From Woeseiaceae bacterium (GTDB lineage Bacteria; Pseudomonadota; Gammaproteobacteria; Steroidobacterales; Woeseiaceae): 64,000 nucleotides of DNA. Position numbers and translations under genes: made by a program. The notes under the pieces are model-generated. The model did not search any database, was not told the DNA's origin, and saw only the letters and a list, made by a program, of their open reading frames with translations. Below, piece by piece: positions 44,602-54,153 of the stretch (the first letter of the stretch is position 1; every line of letters starts with the position of its first letter). The DNA lies in NCBI GenBank assembly GCA_013043165.1, contig JABDOQ010000037.1:1-64000 (forward strand), given 5' to 3'.

Positions 44602-44975
44602 GACGCCAGCCACCAAAACGCGGCTGTCAGTGCCACCGTTGCAATCAGAACCAGCCAGGACGACAGATTGGCCTGGCTCTTCTCCAGCCCACGCCCGGTG
44701 TCCCAAAGAAGATGGCGTGCGCCGTTCGACAGGTGATAGAAAAACGCGAACGACCACGCGACAAGCAAGAGCTTACCGATTAGCGTGTCCATGACTGACA
44801 TGAATACGGCGTAGGCATCGGGACCCGATGCCGCATCGAATAGCCAGGCGACAAGTACGATAAAGCCGACGGATAGCCCGATTCCGCTAATGCGATGCAG
44901 TATCGACAGGGCCATCGTAATCGGCCAGCGATAAATAGAAATATGGGGCGACAGCGGCCTGTCGTAGTTGCTCAT
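44598..44975 (-). CDS. sdhC: Succinate dehydrogenase cytochrome b556 subunit SdhC
   Basis: The 125-residue protein begins with the family start RPLSPHISIYRWP, then three helices with SILHRISG (quinone site) and a heme-binding His in FFYHLSNGARHLLWD. It follows the SDHAF4-like gene by 62 bases and starts the sdhCDAB genes. Confidence 0.96.
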   Translation of the reverse strand: MSNYDRPLSPHISIYRWPITMALSILHRISGIGLSVGFIVLVAWLFDAASGPDAYAVFMSVMDTLIGKLLLVAWSFAFFYHLSNGARHLLWDTGRGLEKSQANLSSWLVLIATVALTAAFWWLAS

Positions 44976-45037
44976 GCGTTTACTTCTTTCGGTTGTTGGC
45001 GGCCTTTGGGCAGCGGCGTATTATCCTGAAAAGGCGG

Positions 45038-45202
45038 CTAGAAATCGATACAACGGCCCGACTTTTCCCAGTCACCGTATCGGGTCGGATCAAGTCCGCC
45101 GCGACCGCCAATCTCTTTCGGCCGTTTATTATCGACAGACGGGTTATCATCCGCCTTGGCTTGTTCGCTCTTGTCTTCTTTTTTGCGGTTATTGGAGTTC
45201 AT
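45038..45202 (-). CDS. SDHAF4-like succinate dehydrogenase assembly factor (DUF1674)
   Basis: The 54-residue protein ends with KEIGGRGGLDPTRYGDWEKS and GRCIDF, the DUF1674/SDHAF4 signature. SDHAF4 binds flavinylated SdhA in mitochondria and stabilises it until it joins SdhB. ATG 45202 is chosen; a longer reading to 45283 is not conserved and runs over the start of ygfZ. It is the first gene of the sdh cluster and is divergent from ygfZ (49 bases). It is easily missed because it is short. Confidence 0.88.
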   Translation of the reverse strand: MNSNNRKKEDKSEQAKADDNPSVDNKRPKEIGGRGGLDPTRYGDWEKSGRCIDF

Positions 45203-45251
45203 TAAAGGAGTATGCCAGAGCCGCCTCCAGCCTGCAGTAACCGGAAATATT

Positions 45252-45911
45252 ATGATACAAATGCTTTCACTATCGACAATCAATGTCAGCGGCCGGGACG
45301 CTTACGAATTCCTTCAGGGTCAGTTGACGAACGACCTGCGACGCCTCGAGTCGGAAGCCGAGATTCTCTCGGCCTGGTGCAATCCCAAGGGCCGTGTGAT
45401 CTGGTTCGGAACGCTGGGCGCTACTGACTCGGGTTTTGCGCTGTCGGCGCCGGCGGAAACGGCAGACGACATCGTCAAGCAACTGACCCGGTTCCGCTTT
45501 CGGTCCAAGGTCGACTTCGACGTTGTCGCAGACACCGGCACCGTTGACCCGGCGTTCCTGGTGCAGAACGGTTACCCGTTCATAGACCGCGCACAGGCGG
45601 AGAAATTCACGGCGCATATGCTGAATCTCGACCTCCTGGACACAATCAGCTTCGATAAAGGCTGCTATACGGGCCAGGAAGTCATCGCGCGTACGCATTA
45701 CAAAGGCGCGACCAAGCGGCGAACGCTGCGGTTTGCGAGCGAAGCGGCAGTGGCTGCGGGCGACAAGGTGTCGAACGACGGGCGCGACGTCGGGGACGTA
45801 CTCAACGTCGCCGGCACCGATTTGCTGGCCGTCGTCCCGATCGACAAGGCCGACGCGCCGCTCACGGTCAACGGCATCAAACTCAGCCACGTTCCGCTGC
45901 CCTACATGTAG
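45252..45911 (+). CDS. ygfZ: YgfZ/GcvT-type folate-binding protein, short form
   Basis: The protein of 219 residues keeps the YgfZ signature KGCYTGQEVIARTHYKG and the N-terminal FLQGQLTNDLRRLE, LSAWCNPKGRVIWFG. YgfZ supports repair or assembly of iron-sulfur proteins. E. coli YgfZ has about 326 residues, so this one lacks roughly 100, mainly between the N-domain and the KGCYTGQE motif. ATG 45252 follows GGA by six bases. The place beside sdh fits a role in iron-sulfur assembly. Confidence 0.85.
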   Translation: MIQMLSLSTINVSGRDAYEFLQGQLTNDLRRLESEAEILSAWCNPKGRVIWFGTLGATDSGFALSAPAETADDIVKQLTRFRFRSKVDFDVVADTGTVDPAFLVQNGYPFIDRAQAEKFTAHMLNLDLLDTISFDKGCYTGQEVIARTHYKGATKRRTLRFASEAAVAAGDKVSNDGRDVGDVLNVAGTDLLAVVPIDKADAPLTVNGIKLSHVPLPYM

Positions 45912-45928
45912 ACCAACGGCGTCGATCA

Positions 45929-46001
45929 CGGCGAGTGCGACGATGTCTTGCTAGCTCCCGCTTACGCAACGTCGCGTCGCAAGACATCGCCGCACTCGCC
46001 G
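45929..46001. repeat. Long inverted repeat between ygfZ and lysS
   Basis: Two 23-base arms (45929-45951 and 45979-46001) are complementary at 22 of 23 positions around a 27-base spacer. It may be a bidirectional terminator for the convergent genes, although no T run follows, or a small non-autonomous element. Confidence 0.75.
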
Positions 46002-46021
46002 CCGCGGTCCAGTCGTACGTC

Positions 46022-46045
46022 TGTAGGAGCGCCCCCAGGGCGCGA
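46022..46045 (+). repeat. REP-like element
   Basis: TGTAGGAGCGCCCCCAGGGC followed by GCGA has the same edge and hairpin plan as the pair at 41571-41634 and the widespread REP motif of pseudomonads and xanthomonads. The rest of the gap to lysS (46046-46191) is GC-rich with weak hairpins and no gene that I can support. Confidence 0.7.
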
Positions 46046-46191
46046 AGCGATAGCGGCGGTCGCCAGACCGCTTGGAGTGTCGGCCGCGGGCATTGTCCCC
46101 TTTATGGGGAGGCGGCTTCTGCAGGTAAACCCGCAATCGACGCCATCGTCGCCGCCGCGGTTGTGGGGATGATGGGTGGTGGGGCGGAATC

Positions 46192-47694
46192 CTAGTCGAA
46201 GACTTCGGGCCGCATGTGCGGGAACAGCAGCACGTCGCGGATCGAAGGCGAGTCGGTAAGCAGCATGACGAGCCGATCGATACCGACACCGATGCCGGCC
46301 GTCGGCGGCATGCCGTACTCGAGCGCCCGGATGTAGTCGTGATCGAACGCCATGGCCTCGTCGTCACCGGCCTCCCTGTTCTCGGCCTGCGCACGAAAGC
46401 GTGCGGCCTGGGTCTCGGGATCATTGAGTTCCGAGAAACCGTTGGCGATTTCGCGACCGGAAATGAACAATTCGAATCGATCCGTCACGAACGGGTCAGC
46501 ATTATTTTCGCGTGACAGCGGCGATACTTCGGTCGGGTACTGCGTAATGAACGTCGGTTCACGGAGTTTCTCTTCCCCCGTCGCGTCGAATATGTCGGTT
46601 TGCAGCTTGCCGGCGCCGTCGCCGTCCTTGACCGCTATGCCGAGCGTGTTGCAGATGTCCACGAGGTAGTCCCGGTCACGAACGCGCGACATGTCGAATT
46701 CCGGGTTGTAGGCCGCGATCGCTTCTTCGACGGTCATGCGCCTGAACGGCTTGCCGAAATCGTACTCCTCTCCCTGGTACTGAACTTTCGTGGTTCCCAG
46801 GATCGCGTCCGACATGCCATGCAGCATGGCCTCGGTCATATCCATCCAGTCGTTGTAATCAGCGTAAGCACGATACGCTTCCATCATCGTGAACTCGGGA
46901 TTGTGTTGCGTCGACACGCCCTCATTGCGGAAATTTCGGTTGATCTCGTAGACGCGCTCGAAGCCACCCACGATGAGTCGCTTGAGATTCAGCTCCGGTG
47001 CGATACGCAGGTACAGCTCCATATCCAGCGCGTTGTGGTGCGTCGTGAAGGGTCTCGCCAATGCACCGCCCGGCGTCACCTGCATCATCGGTGTTTCCAC
47101 CTCGAGGAAATCCGCCGCCTCGAGAAACGATCGCATATAGCTAATAATCTGTGAGCGCTTGCGGAAAACTTCACGACTGGATTCGTTGATGATGAGATCG
47201 ACGTAGCGCTGGCGGTAGCGTGTTTCCTGGTCAGCCAGACCGTGAAATTTTTCCGGCAGCGGCCGCAGCGATTTGGTCAGTAAGCGAACCGCATCCGCCA
47301 TGACGGTCAGCTCACCGGTCTGAGTCCGGAACAGCTCACCGCTGGCGCCGACAATGTCGCCAACGTCCCATTTCTTGAACGCCTGGTAGACCCCCTCGGG
47401 CAGACGGTCACGTTCGAGACGCAGCTGGATTTGCCCGGTACGATCCTGCAGCTTGACAAAACTCGCCTTGCCCATGACGCGCTTGGCCATCATCCGGCCT
47501 GAGACCGAAACTTCGACGTGCTCTTCGAGCAAAGCCTCGTTATCGTGCGAATCGAACGTCTGGTGCAGCTCCTCAGCCACCGAGTTGCGACGGAAGTCAT
47601 TTGGATAGGCATTGCCCTGCTGACGCAGCGCATCAAGCTTGCCGCGTCGTTCGGCAATTAGCTTGTTCTCGTCCTGTTGCTTTTCGTCACTCAT
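46192..47694 (-). CDS. lysS: Lysyl-tRNA synthetase, class II
   Basis: ATG 47694 gives 500 residues; a reading to 47826 runs into prfB. The N-terminal OB-fold anticodon domain ([20 protein letters not shown]) and class II motifs ([43 protein letters not shown]) are present. It lies 10 bases after prfB, the conserved prfB-lysS pair. Confidence 0.97.
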   Translation of the reverse strand: MSDEKQQDENKLIAERRGKLDALRQQGNAYPNDFRRNSVAEELHQTFDSHDNEALLEEHVEVSVSGRMMAKRVMGKASFVKLQDRTGQIQLRLERDRLPEGVYQAFKKWDVGDIVGASGELFRTQTGELTVMADAVRLLTKSLRPLPEKFHGLADQETRYRQRYVDLIINESSREVFRKRSQIISYMRSFLEAADFLEVETPMMQVTPGGALARPFTTHHNALDMELYLRIAPELNLKRLIVGGFERVYEINRNFRNEGVSTQHNPEFTMMEAYRAYADYNDWMDMTEAMLHGMSDAILGTTKVQYQGEEYDFGKPFRRMTVEEAIAAYNPEFDMSRVRDRDYLVDICNTLGIAVKDGDGAGKLQTDIFDATGEEKLREPTFITQYPTEVSPLSRENNADPFVTDRFELFISGREIANGFSELNDPETQAARFRAQAENREAGDDEAMAFDHDYIRALEYGMPPTAGIGVGIDRLVMLLTDSPSIRDVLLFPHMRPEVFD

Positions 47695-47704
47695 TGCTTC
47701 TCTA

Positions 47705-48800
47705 CTACAGTCCCTGCTTGAGGCTTGCTTCGATGAAGGCATCCAGGCCCCCGTCCAGTACAGCCTGAGTGTTACCGGTTTCGACGCCGGTACGCAAATC
47801 CTTGATGCGGCTTTGATCCAGAACATAGGAGCGAATCTGGCTCCCCCAACCTACATCGGCCTTGCTGTCTTCGAGGACCGATGCCTCTGCACGTCGCTTT
47901 TGCATCTCGAGTTCATACAGCTTCGCTTTGAGCTGGTTCATCGCGGTCGCCTTGTTCTTGTGCTGCGACCGGTCATTCTGGCACTGCACCACAGTATTCG
48001 TGGGCAGGTGCGTAATTCGAACGGCGGATTCGGTTCGGTTGACGTGCTGACCGCCAGCACCACTCGCCCTGTAAACATCAATGCGCAGGTCCGATGGATC
48101 GATTTCGATATCAATGTTGTCGTCGACTTCCGGTGAGACGAACACGGAGGCAAAGGACGTATGCCGGCGGTTGCCCGAATCGAACGGTGACTTGCGCACC
48201 AGCCGGTGCACACCCGTTTCGGTCCGGAGCCAGCCATAGCCGTACTCGCCGACGATGTGAACCGTCGCGCTCTTGATGCCCGCCACTTCGCCCGCAGAGG
48301 CCTCGATCACCTCGGCCTTGAAACCGTGTGCCTCCGACCAGCGCAAGTACATGCGAAGCAGCATTTCGGCCCAGTCCTGCGCTTCGGTGCCACCGGCTCC
48401 CGACTGGATGTCGACATAGGCATTGTTGGCATCCATCTCACCCGCAAACATGCGTCTAAACTCGAGCCCGCCGACCTGTTGTTCGAACGTCTCGAGATCG
48501 TGGACGATTTCATCGACGGTTTCGCTGTCGTCTTCTTCCTCGGCGAGCGCAAGCAATTCCCCGGCTTCCTGCAGCCCCGTCGACAGTTCATCCAGGCTGA
48601 CGACGACCTGCTCGAGCTTTGAGCGTTCCTGGCCGAGGGCCTGCGCACGTTCGGGGTCGTCCCAGACGCCGGGCTGCTCGAGTTCGCGCTGAACTTCGGT
48701 CAATCGTTCCGCCTTGCCCTCGTAGTCAAAGATACCCCCTCAGCGCATCGGTGCGCTCGGCGAGGTCGGTTATCGTCTGTTTGATTTGGCTGGTTTCCAT
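47705..48800 (-). CDS. prfB: Peptide chain release factor 2 with programmed +1 frameshift
   Basis: The gene starts at ATG 48800; codon 25 is TGA (48728-48726) preceded by AGGGGGTATCTT, the classic shift site: internal Shine-Dalgarno AGGGGG, CTT slip codon, TGA C stop. After a +1 shift the frame runs to 47705, giving about 364 residues with the SPFDSG anticodon-like motif and the catalytic GGQ in [16 protein letters not shown]2 recognises UAA and UGA, so the shift autoregulates it. Any reading that starts at 48703 is an artefact. Confidence 0.96.
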
Positions 48801-48831
48801 CGGGGCAGCTCAAGCGGAAAAGGGCGCGATC

Positions 48832-50559
48832 TTAACATGCAGCGCTCGCGTGTAACGGGGCAATTTGCTCAACGACCAGCTGCGGATTTTCCACGCCGCG
48901 AAACTCGTTAACATCAAGCCTGAACGCAAGCTGCACGACTCCCCGGTACGACGGACCCGCCTGGTTAAACGCGATGGCATCAATGACATTTCCACCACCC
49001 GCCGGCCGCACCCGCATCTTCAGGTGATTTTCGCCAACGGTGCGTTGCTCCACGATCGAGAATTCACCGCTCCACAGGGGCTCGGGAAATCCCGAACCCC
49101 AGGGGCCGGCGTCGCGCAGTGAGCGCGCAAACTCGAGATTGAAGGCACCGCCCGGAAGCTGGCCGTCCGTGACGATTGCGCCGCTGAAATCCGCATCCGG
49201 ATAAAGACGCTCCATCTGCCGGGCCGCGAGTTGCCTGAATTCCTCGAGATTGGATTTGGCGATCGACAGCCCGGCCGCCATCGCGTGGCCGCCGAATTTC
49301 TCGATAAGGCCGGGCTTCGCTGCCGACACCGCCTCGAGCAAGTCACGAATATGCACGCCGGGGATCGAGCGCGCAGAGCCCTTGAGGCACTCGTCGTTTT
49401 CACGGGCAAAGGCGATCACCGGCCGATGGCAGCGCTCGCGCACGCGCGCCGCAATCAGCCCGACAATGCCCTGGTGCCAGGACGCTTCGTACACGCAAAC
49501 GCAGCATGGCCAGCGCTGCGAGCCCAATTTGTCGACATAGGCGAAAGCCTGATCACGCATCGTTGATTCGATGTCGCGCCTTTCACTATTGATCTGATCA
49601 AGGATGCGTGCGTGTTCCGATGCGGTTGCAAAACTGTCGGTCAGGAGGCACTCAATGCCGACGGAAATGTCTTCCAGACGACCGGCCGCATTGATCCTTG
49701 GTCCTACGGCAAAACCGAGATCCGTACTGACACAGCGACCGGATTGCCGGCCTGACTGCTTCAGCAACGCATCGATGCCCGGCACCGCGTGCCCACCACG
49801 AATTCGCATCAGTCCCTGTTGCACGAGAACGCGATTATTCTGATCGAGAGGCACAACGTCGGCTACTGTCCCCAGTGCCACGAGGTCCAGGTATTTCGCG
49901 GGTATTCTTGCGGCACCGGACTGCCCCAGCTCGTCCAGCATTCGACCCACCCGGGCCATGAGGTAGAACGCGACTCCGACGCCGGCAAGGTTGCGGCTCG
50001 GAAAGGCACTGTTCTCGAGGTTCGGATTCAGGATAGCCGCAGCGGCAGGCAGTTCATCACCGGGCAAATGATGGTCGGTGATCAGCACCGGGATACCGAG
50101 GGCGTTTGCTTCCTCAACGCCGGCGACACTTGATACGCCGTTGTCTACAGTAATCAACAGCGCAGGCTTTCGCTCCGCCGCGACCCGAACGATTTCCCTC
50201 GACAAGCCGTAACCGTAGTCAAATCGGTTTGGTACGAGATAGCCAACGTCGACAAAACCGAATGCACGCAGGCAACGAATGACCAGGGCCGTGCTCGTGG
50301 CGCCATCGACATCGTAGTCGCCGATAACAATAATTCGCTTGTCACGATTCGCAATGACGAGCTGTGCCGCCTCATCGATGTTTTCCAGCGCTCTGACAGG
50401 CGCCAGCCGTGCAAGGCTGTGGTCGAGTTCCTCTGCCGACCTCAAGCCCCGCATCGCGTAGAGCCTGGCGTGCAAAGGATCAAGTTCACCGAACTTTTCA
50501 ATAGCGGTTTGACTGGGCGGCGATCGGGAAATCACAGGTCTGGGAGAATTCATGACCAT
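48832..50559 (-). CDS. recJ: Single-stranded-DNA exonuclease RecJ
   Basis: The 575-residue protein has the DHH-family motifs GDYDVDGATSTAL, LITVDNGVSS, ITDHHLPGDELPAA and GGHAMAAGLSI and a C-terminal OB-like domain. It degrades 5' single-stranded DNA in recombination and repair. It is 31 bases before prfB and three bases after the next gene. Confidence 0.96.
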   Translation of the reverse strand: MVMNSPRPVISRSPPSQTAIEKFGELDPLHARLYAMRGLRSAEELDHSLARLAPVRALENIDEAAQLVIANRDKRIIVIGDYDVDGATSTALVIRCLRAFGFVDVGYLVPNRFDYGYGLSREIVRVAAERKPALLITVDNGVSSVAGVEEANALGIPVLITDHHLPGDELPAAAAILNPNLENSAFPSRNLAGVGVAFYLMARVGRMLDELGQSGAARIPAKYLDLVALGTVADVVPLDQNNRVLVQQGLMRIRGGHAVPGIDALLKQSGRQSGRCVSTDLGFAVGPRINAAGRLEDISVGIECLLTDSFATASEHARILDQINSERRDIESTMRDQAFAYVDKLGSQRWPCCVCVYEASWHQGIVGLIAARVRERCHRPVIAFARENDECLKGSARSIPGVHIRDLLEAVSAAKPGLIEKFGGHAMAAGLSIAKSNLEEFRQLAARQMERLYPDADFSGAIVTDGQLPGGAFNLEFARSLRDAGPWGSGFPEPLWSGEFSIVEQRTVGENHLKMRVRPAGGGNVIDAIAFNQAGPSYRGVVQLAFRLDVNEFRGVENPQLVVEQIAPLHASAAC

Positions 50560-50562
50560 CGC

Positions 50563-51525
50563 CTAGTCGAGCAGCCTGGAATCAAATCGCCAGAAGCGCA
50601 GCTTGTGCGCTCGACGCACACGGGCGCGGCGTCCGTCCCGGAAAAGAATCACAAGTCGGTTGACGCGCTTTTCGCTCAGCGCCGCGCGCAACTGCCGAAG
50701 GCAATCCTCGAGGAATGCGGGGTCGTCCTGGAATTCCGGCGTGACGGCGACGAAGCCTGCTGCGTCCGCCTGGTTGACACAATCGGAGATGCTGCCGGGC
50801 CAGAGTCCGGCGACGGCGTTGGCGCTGTCCCAGTAGCCAAGCAACAGGGGATCGTCCGAATAAAGCGGCGGTTGCGGTCGGCTTGCACGCTCAGGCGCCA
50901 GACCGCCACCCCATAGCCACAGGCCGTTAACAGGCTGCTGTCCCGCGGCAACACGGCGCTGATTGGCCTCGTGGTCGTGCAGCGACATCTCAATTTCGCT
51001 GAGTAGATTTCGATAGGTCGCCGAGTCGTCTCCCTGCGGCAGGAAATCGGTCGGCACCTTATTATCGACGACATAGGCCGGCACTGACGCCGTCGCGATC
51101 GGCGATCCGCTGCGCAGGTAGCCGCAGGATCCCAGGCGCGCGAACCCGAAACGCTTCTCGCCCGACAGCGTCGTCTGCAGGTGATTAAAGAGCGCTCGCA
51201 AATCGGCCGGTGGCAAGGCGGCGCGTGACAGCGCGTGCAGGCGAAGATGGTCGAGCCGCGGCTCAAGGTAGACCGGGTCGGCGCCTGCAATCCAGACCGT
51301 CGGTCGGTCACCGGTCTGGCCCCACATACGCAGAGCGGCGAGCCCCTCCTGCGGATAGGGAAGGCCCAGCACAGCGACGAGCTGCGCGAGCAGCTCCCCT
51401 TTTTCGGGCTCAAGCTCGAGGTCCGATCGCGCCAGCCATGTCCGCAGCGACTTGTCCCGCAAGCGGCCGCCCGAGACCGGCGGCAACACGGCGACCGCGG
51501 TGGAATTGTCATATGATGCGTTCAC
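50563..51525 (-). CDS. Conserved protein upstream of recJ (phosphoglycerate mutase-like annotation in relatives)
   Basis: The 320-residue protein has PTVWIAGADPVYLEP, LPPADLRALFNHLQTTLS, RLGSCGYLRS and NGLWLWGGG. I recall similar proteins next to recJ in other gammaproteobacteria annotated as cofactor-independent phosphoglycerate mutase-like or COG4255, without experimental support. No metal-site residues of the alkaline-phosphatase fold are obvious, so I do not assign an activity. It is coupled to recJ by a three-base gap and divergent from the Mth938-like gene by 12 bases. Confidence 0.6.
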   Translation of the reverse strand: MNASYDNSTAVAVLPPVSGGRLRDKSLRTWLARSDLELEPEKGELLAQLVAVLGLPYPQEGLAALRMWGQTGDRPTVWIAGADPVYLEPRLDHLRLHALSRAALPPADLRALFNHLQTTLSGEKRFGFARLGSCGYLRSGSPIATASVPAYVVDNKVPTDFLPQGDDSATYRNLLSEIEMSLHDHEANQRRVAAGQQPVNGLWLWGGGLAPERASRPQPPLYSDDPLLLGYWDSANAVAGLWPGSISDCVNQADAAGFVAVTPEFQDDPAFLEDCLRQLRAALSEKRVNRLVILFRDGRRARVRRAHKLRFWRFDSRLLD

Positions 51526-51537
51526 AATGAGGCGTCG

Positions 51538-51939
51538 ATGTTAAGGGATGCAGCCTTGAAATTCACAAGAGATTTGAACCGCGCACTGACCGTTCAAAGC
51601 GTTAGCGAACTGGCCATAACGGTCAACGGAGAAGCTTACGCACGAACCATTGCACTGACGCCTGAGCAGGTCTTCGAGGACTGGGACCCTAAGCCGATCG
51701 CCGACCTCGAAGATACTGATTTCGAAGCGTTGCTCGAGATCGGTCCCGAGATCATCCTGCTCGGAACGGGCCGCAGCAATGTATTCCCGCCGCGCGAGCT
51801 GATGTTTGCTTTCGCCCGGCGTCGCATCGGTCTTGAATGCATGGATACGGCCGCGGCCGCGCGCACGTTCAACGTGCTGACTGCCGAGGGCCGGCAGGTC
51901 GCAGCTGTGCTCTATTTGCAGGGCCCGTCAATCCAGTAG
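51538..51939 (+). CDS. Mth938-like domain protein (DUF498)
   Basis: The 133-residue protein contains the Mth938-like core ([51 protein letters not shown]). The family is related to the mitochondrial assembly factor NDUFAF3, but the bacterial role is unproven. It converges with rpoS and overlaps its stop by 12 bases. Confidence 0.85.
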   Translation: MLRDAALKFTRDLNRALTVQSVSELAITVNGEAYARTIALTPEQVFEDWDPKPIADLEDTDFEALLEIGPEIILLGTGRSNVFPPRELMFAFARRRIGLECMDTAAAARTFNVLTAEGRQVAAVLYLQGPSIQ

Positions 51940-52764
51940 CGAGTCGCCGGATATGCCGTGGCTTTCCATCATTTCCCGGAGGTTCTTCAGCGCGGCCAGC
52001 TGAATCTGGCGAACCCGTTCCCGGGTCACGCCAATTTCGTCGCCGATCTGTTCGAGTGTTGCGCGTCGATAACCGTGCAGACCGAAGCGCCGCTCCACGA
52101 CCGCGCGTTGCTTTTCACCGAGTTCACACACGAGATGTTCAACGATGTCGTGCACGTCGTCTTTCTGCGCGCAGCGTGGTGGCTCCACTTCCCTTGCGGC
52201 ATGCAGGCGATCAACCGGACTGCTACCTTCTTTGTCGGAGCGGCCGGGGCGCAGCACGACGCGTTGGTGCAGCGCCATAAGCCGTTCTACCTCGGCGACG
52301 TCTCGTTCGAGGTACTCGGCGATCTCACTGGCGCTCGGCACACCGTCAAGTTTATCGCGCAGTCGTCGCGCCGCCCGCAGGCAGGAGTTAATGTCCTTGA
52401 TGACGTGGATGGGCAGACGCACGGTATTGGATTGATTCATGATGCCGCGCTCGATTGTCTGCCGAATCCACCACGTGGCATAGGTGGAAAATCGAAAACC
52501 GCGCTCGGGGTCGAATTTTTCGACGGCATGGATGAGTCCGAGATTGCCTTCCTCGATCAGGTCCAGGAACGGCAGCCCGCGGTGCACGTAGCGGCGGGCA
52601 ATCTTCACAACGAGCCGCAGGTTACTCTCAATCATGCGCTTGCGCGCCGACTCATCGCCGCGCTGCGCTCGCCTCGCCAGTGTTTTCTCCTGCTCGGCCG
52701 TGAGCAGCGGCGAGACCCCGATCTCGTCGAGGTATTGGCGCGTTGGATCGAGCAACTGTCCCAC
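51928..52764 (-). CDS. rpoS: Sigma factor RpoS, short N-terminus
   Basis: The start is GTG 52764, eight bases after GGGGTGAG. The 278-residue protein has region 1.2 ([21 protein letters not shown]), 2 ([34 protein letters not shown]), 3 and 4 ([20 protein letters not shown]). E. coli RpoS has 330 residues, so the N-terminal 50 are missing. The nlpD-rpoS pairing supports RpoS. It directs stationary-phase and general stress transcription. Confidence 0.93.
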   Translation of the reverse strand: MGQLLDPTRQYLDEIGVSPLLTAEQEKTLARRAQRGDESARKRMIESNLRLVVKIARRYVHRGLPFLDLIEEGNLGLIHAVEKFDPERGFRFSTYATWWIRQTIERGIMNQSNTVRLPIHVIKDINSCLRAARRLRDKLDGVPSASEIAEYLERDVAEVERLMALHQRVVLRPGRSDKEGSSPVDRLHAAREVEPPRCAQKDDVHDIVEHLVCELGEKQRAVVERRFGLHGYRRATLEQIGDEIGVTRERVRQIQLAALKNLREMMESHGISGDSLLD

Positions 52765-52813
52765 GTCTCACCCCTTGCGTGGAGCGATGCATTCTGAACA
52801 GGTGCCAGTCGAA

Positions 52814-53497
52814 TTATCTCGGCGGCAATTGCTGCCGCGGATCAACCGGCTGGCCATTGCGCCTGATTTCAAAATGCAGTCGCGGCTTGCGTTCCGGCCC
52901 CTCACCCATCGACGCGATTCGCTGGCCCTTATTTATTTGTTCGCCTTCCTTCACCAGCAGCGACGCGTTGTACCCGTAGGCACTCAGGTAAGTGTCGTTA
53001 TGCTTTAAAATAATAAGCTTGCCATAGCCGATCAGTCCATCCCCGGCATAGACAACTCGCCCCGACGCCGCGGCACTAATGGGCTGGCCCATCGTGCCGT
53101 TGATCAGCACGCCGGTACCGGGCCCCGGTTTTGCGCGGAAATCCACGTTTATTCGACCGCTCGTCGGCCATGACCATTCCGGCGCCGGCTGCGCCGGGAT
53201 GTGCGGCAGCGGCCGTGAGTCGCGCTGCGGCGGCGCCCGATTGCCGGCGGTACGGGGCGAGCTCGCGGCGCCGGTCGGTGTCAGGCGTATCACCTGCCCC
53301 GGGTAGATGAGCGAGCCGTCGCCGAGTCGGTTCCAGCGCGCGAGATCCGTCGGATTCTTGTCGTAGCGCCAGGCTATGGAAAACAGCGTTTCACCTCTGC
53401 GTACGATGTGCGTCTGCGGCGTGTCCTGCCATCTCGACGTGCCGCATGACGCGATCATTAAGCAGAGGCAGGCAATAATGACGCGGCGCGATGTCAT
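52814..53497 (-). CDS. nlpD: LysM-M23 lipoprotein NlpD
   Basis: ATG 53497 gives 227 residues with a lipobox (LMIASCG); the reading to 53944 lies inside the yqaA gene in another frame. A LysM domain (HIVRRGETLFSIAWRYDKNP) and an M23-like domain (VDFRAKPGPGTGVLINGTMG, LHFEIRRNGQPVDPR) follow. In E. coli NlpD activates AmiC at the septum. The rpoS promoter may lie inside it, as in E. coli. It overlaps yqaA by four bases. Confidence 0.92.
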   Translation of the reverse strand: MTSRRVIIACLCLMIASCGTSRWQDTPQTHIVRRGETLFSIAWRYDKNPTDLARWNRLGDGSLIYPGQVIRLTPTGAASSPRTAGNRAPPQRDSRPLPHIPAQPAPEWSWPTSGRINVDFRAKPGPGTGVLINGTMGQPISAAASGRVVYAGDGLIGYGKLIILKHNDTYLSAYGYNASLLVKEGEQINKGQRIASMGEGPERKPRLHFEIRRNGQPVDPRQQLPPR

Positions 53498-54081
53498 TGT
53501 CCCCGCATCATTAGCCAGGCAATCACGATACCGGCGAGTGCGACAACGGCCCAGCCGATGCGCTCGATATGCCTGGACAATGAGGCCTCGAAGCGCTGCC
53601 CACCGGCCCGGACCAGCCCGGCAACCAGGAAAAAACGCGCCGCACGACCGACCAGGGAAGCAAAGAAGAAGCCGGGTACGCTCAGGGTGGCGACACCGGC
53701 AGCGATCGTGAAAACCTTGTAGGGAATCGGCGAGAAGCCGGCGACGAAGACGACGAGGACACCGTACTGATCGAACCAGCGCCGGCTCGTTTCGTAGGCC
53801 TCCCAGTAATGCGACTGCCGCAGCCAGGGCTCGATGGCCTCGAACATGCCATAGCCAATGGCGTAACCCGCCAGCCCGCCGAGCACGGAGAAAACGGTCG
53901 CGATGGTTGCGAAACGCACCCAATGATCTCTGTCGGCGAGACACATCGGCGCCAGCATCACGTCGACTGGAATCGGAAAGAACGACGACTCGGCGAAGCT
54001 CATCGCGCCGAGGTAACGCTCCGCATGCGGGTGTCTCGACCAGGCCAGGACCCGCTCATACAAAGGGCCAAACAGCGTCAT
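53494..54081 (-). CDS. yqaA: YqaA-type DedA/VTT-domain membrane protein
   Basis: The 195-residue protein has four to five membrane segments, with the VTT-like ESSFFPIPVDVMLAPMCLA and FSPIPYKVFTIAAGVATLS motifs. DedA-family proteins support lipid carrier recycling and membrane homeostasis; the YqaA branch has no proven role. It sits between pcm and nlpD, as in several gammaproteobacteria. Confidence 0.87.
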   Translation of the reverse strand: MTLFGPLYERVLAWSRHPHAERYLGAMSFAESSFFPIPVDVMLAPMCLADRDHWVRFATIATVFSVLGGLAGYAIGYGMFEAIEPWLRQSHYWEAYETSRRWFDQYGVLVVFVAGFSPIPYKVFTIAAGVATLSVPGFFFASLVGRAARFFLVAGLVRAGGQRFEASLSRHIERIGWAVVALAGIVIAWLMMRGQ

Positions 54082-54153
54082 GTCAGAATCGGTCCCGAAA
54101 TAGTCACAGAATATGCTTGCAATATAACTCTTATCTTATTGATAAGCAGTCTA

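Noticed and set aside
52800-53944. nlpD reading that begins at 53944
   Set aside because: The first 149 codons are Arg-rich and lie in yqaA; the signal peptide with lipobox begins at 53497.
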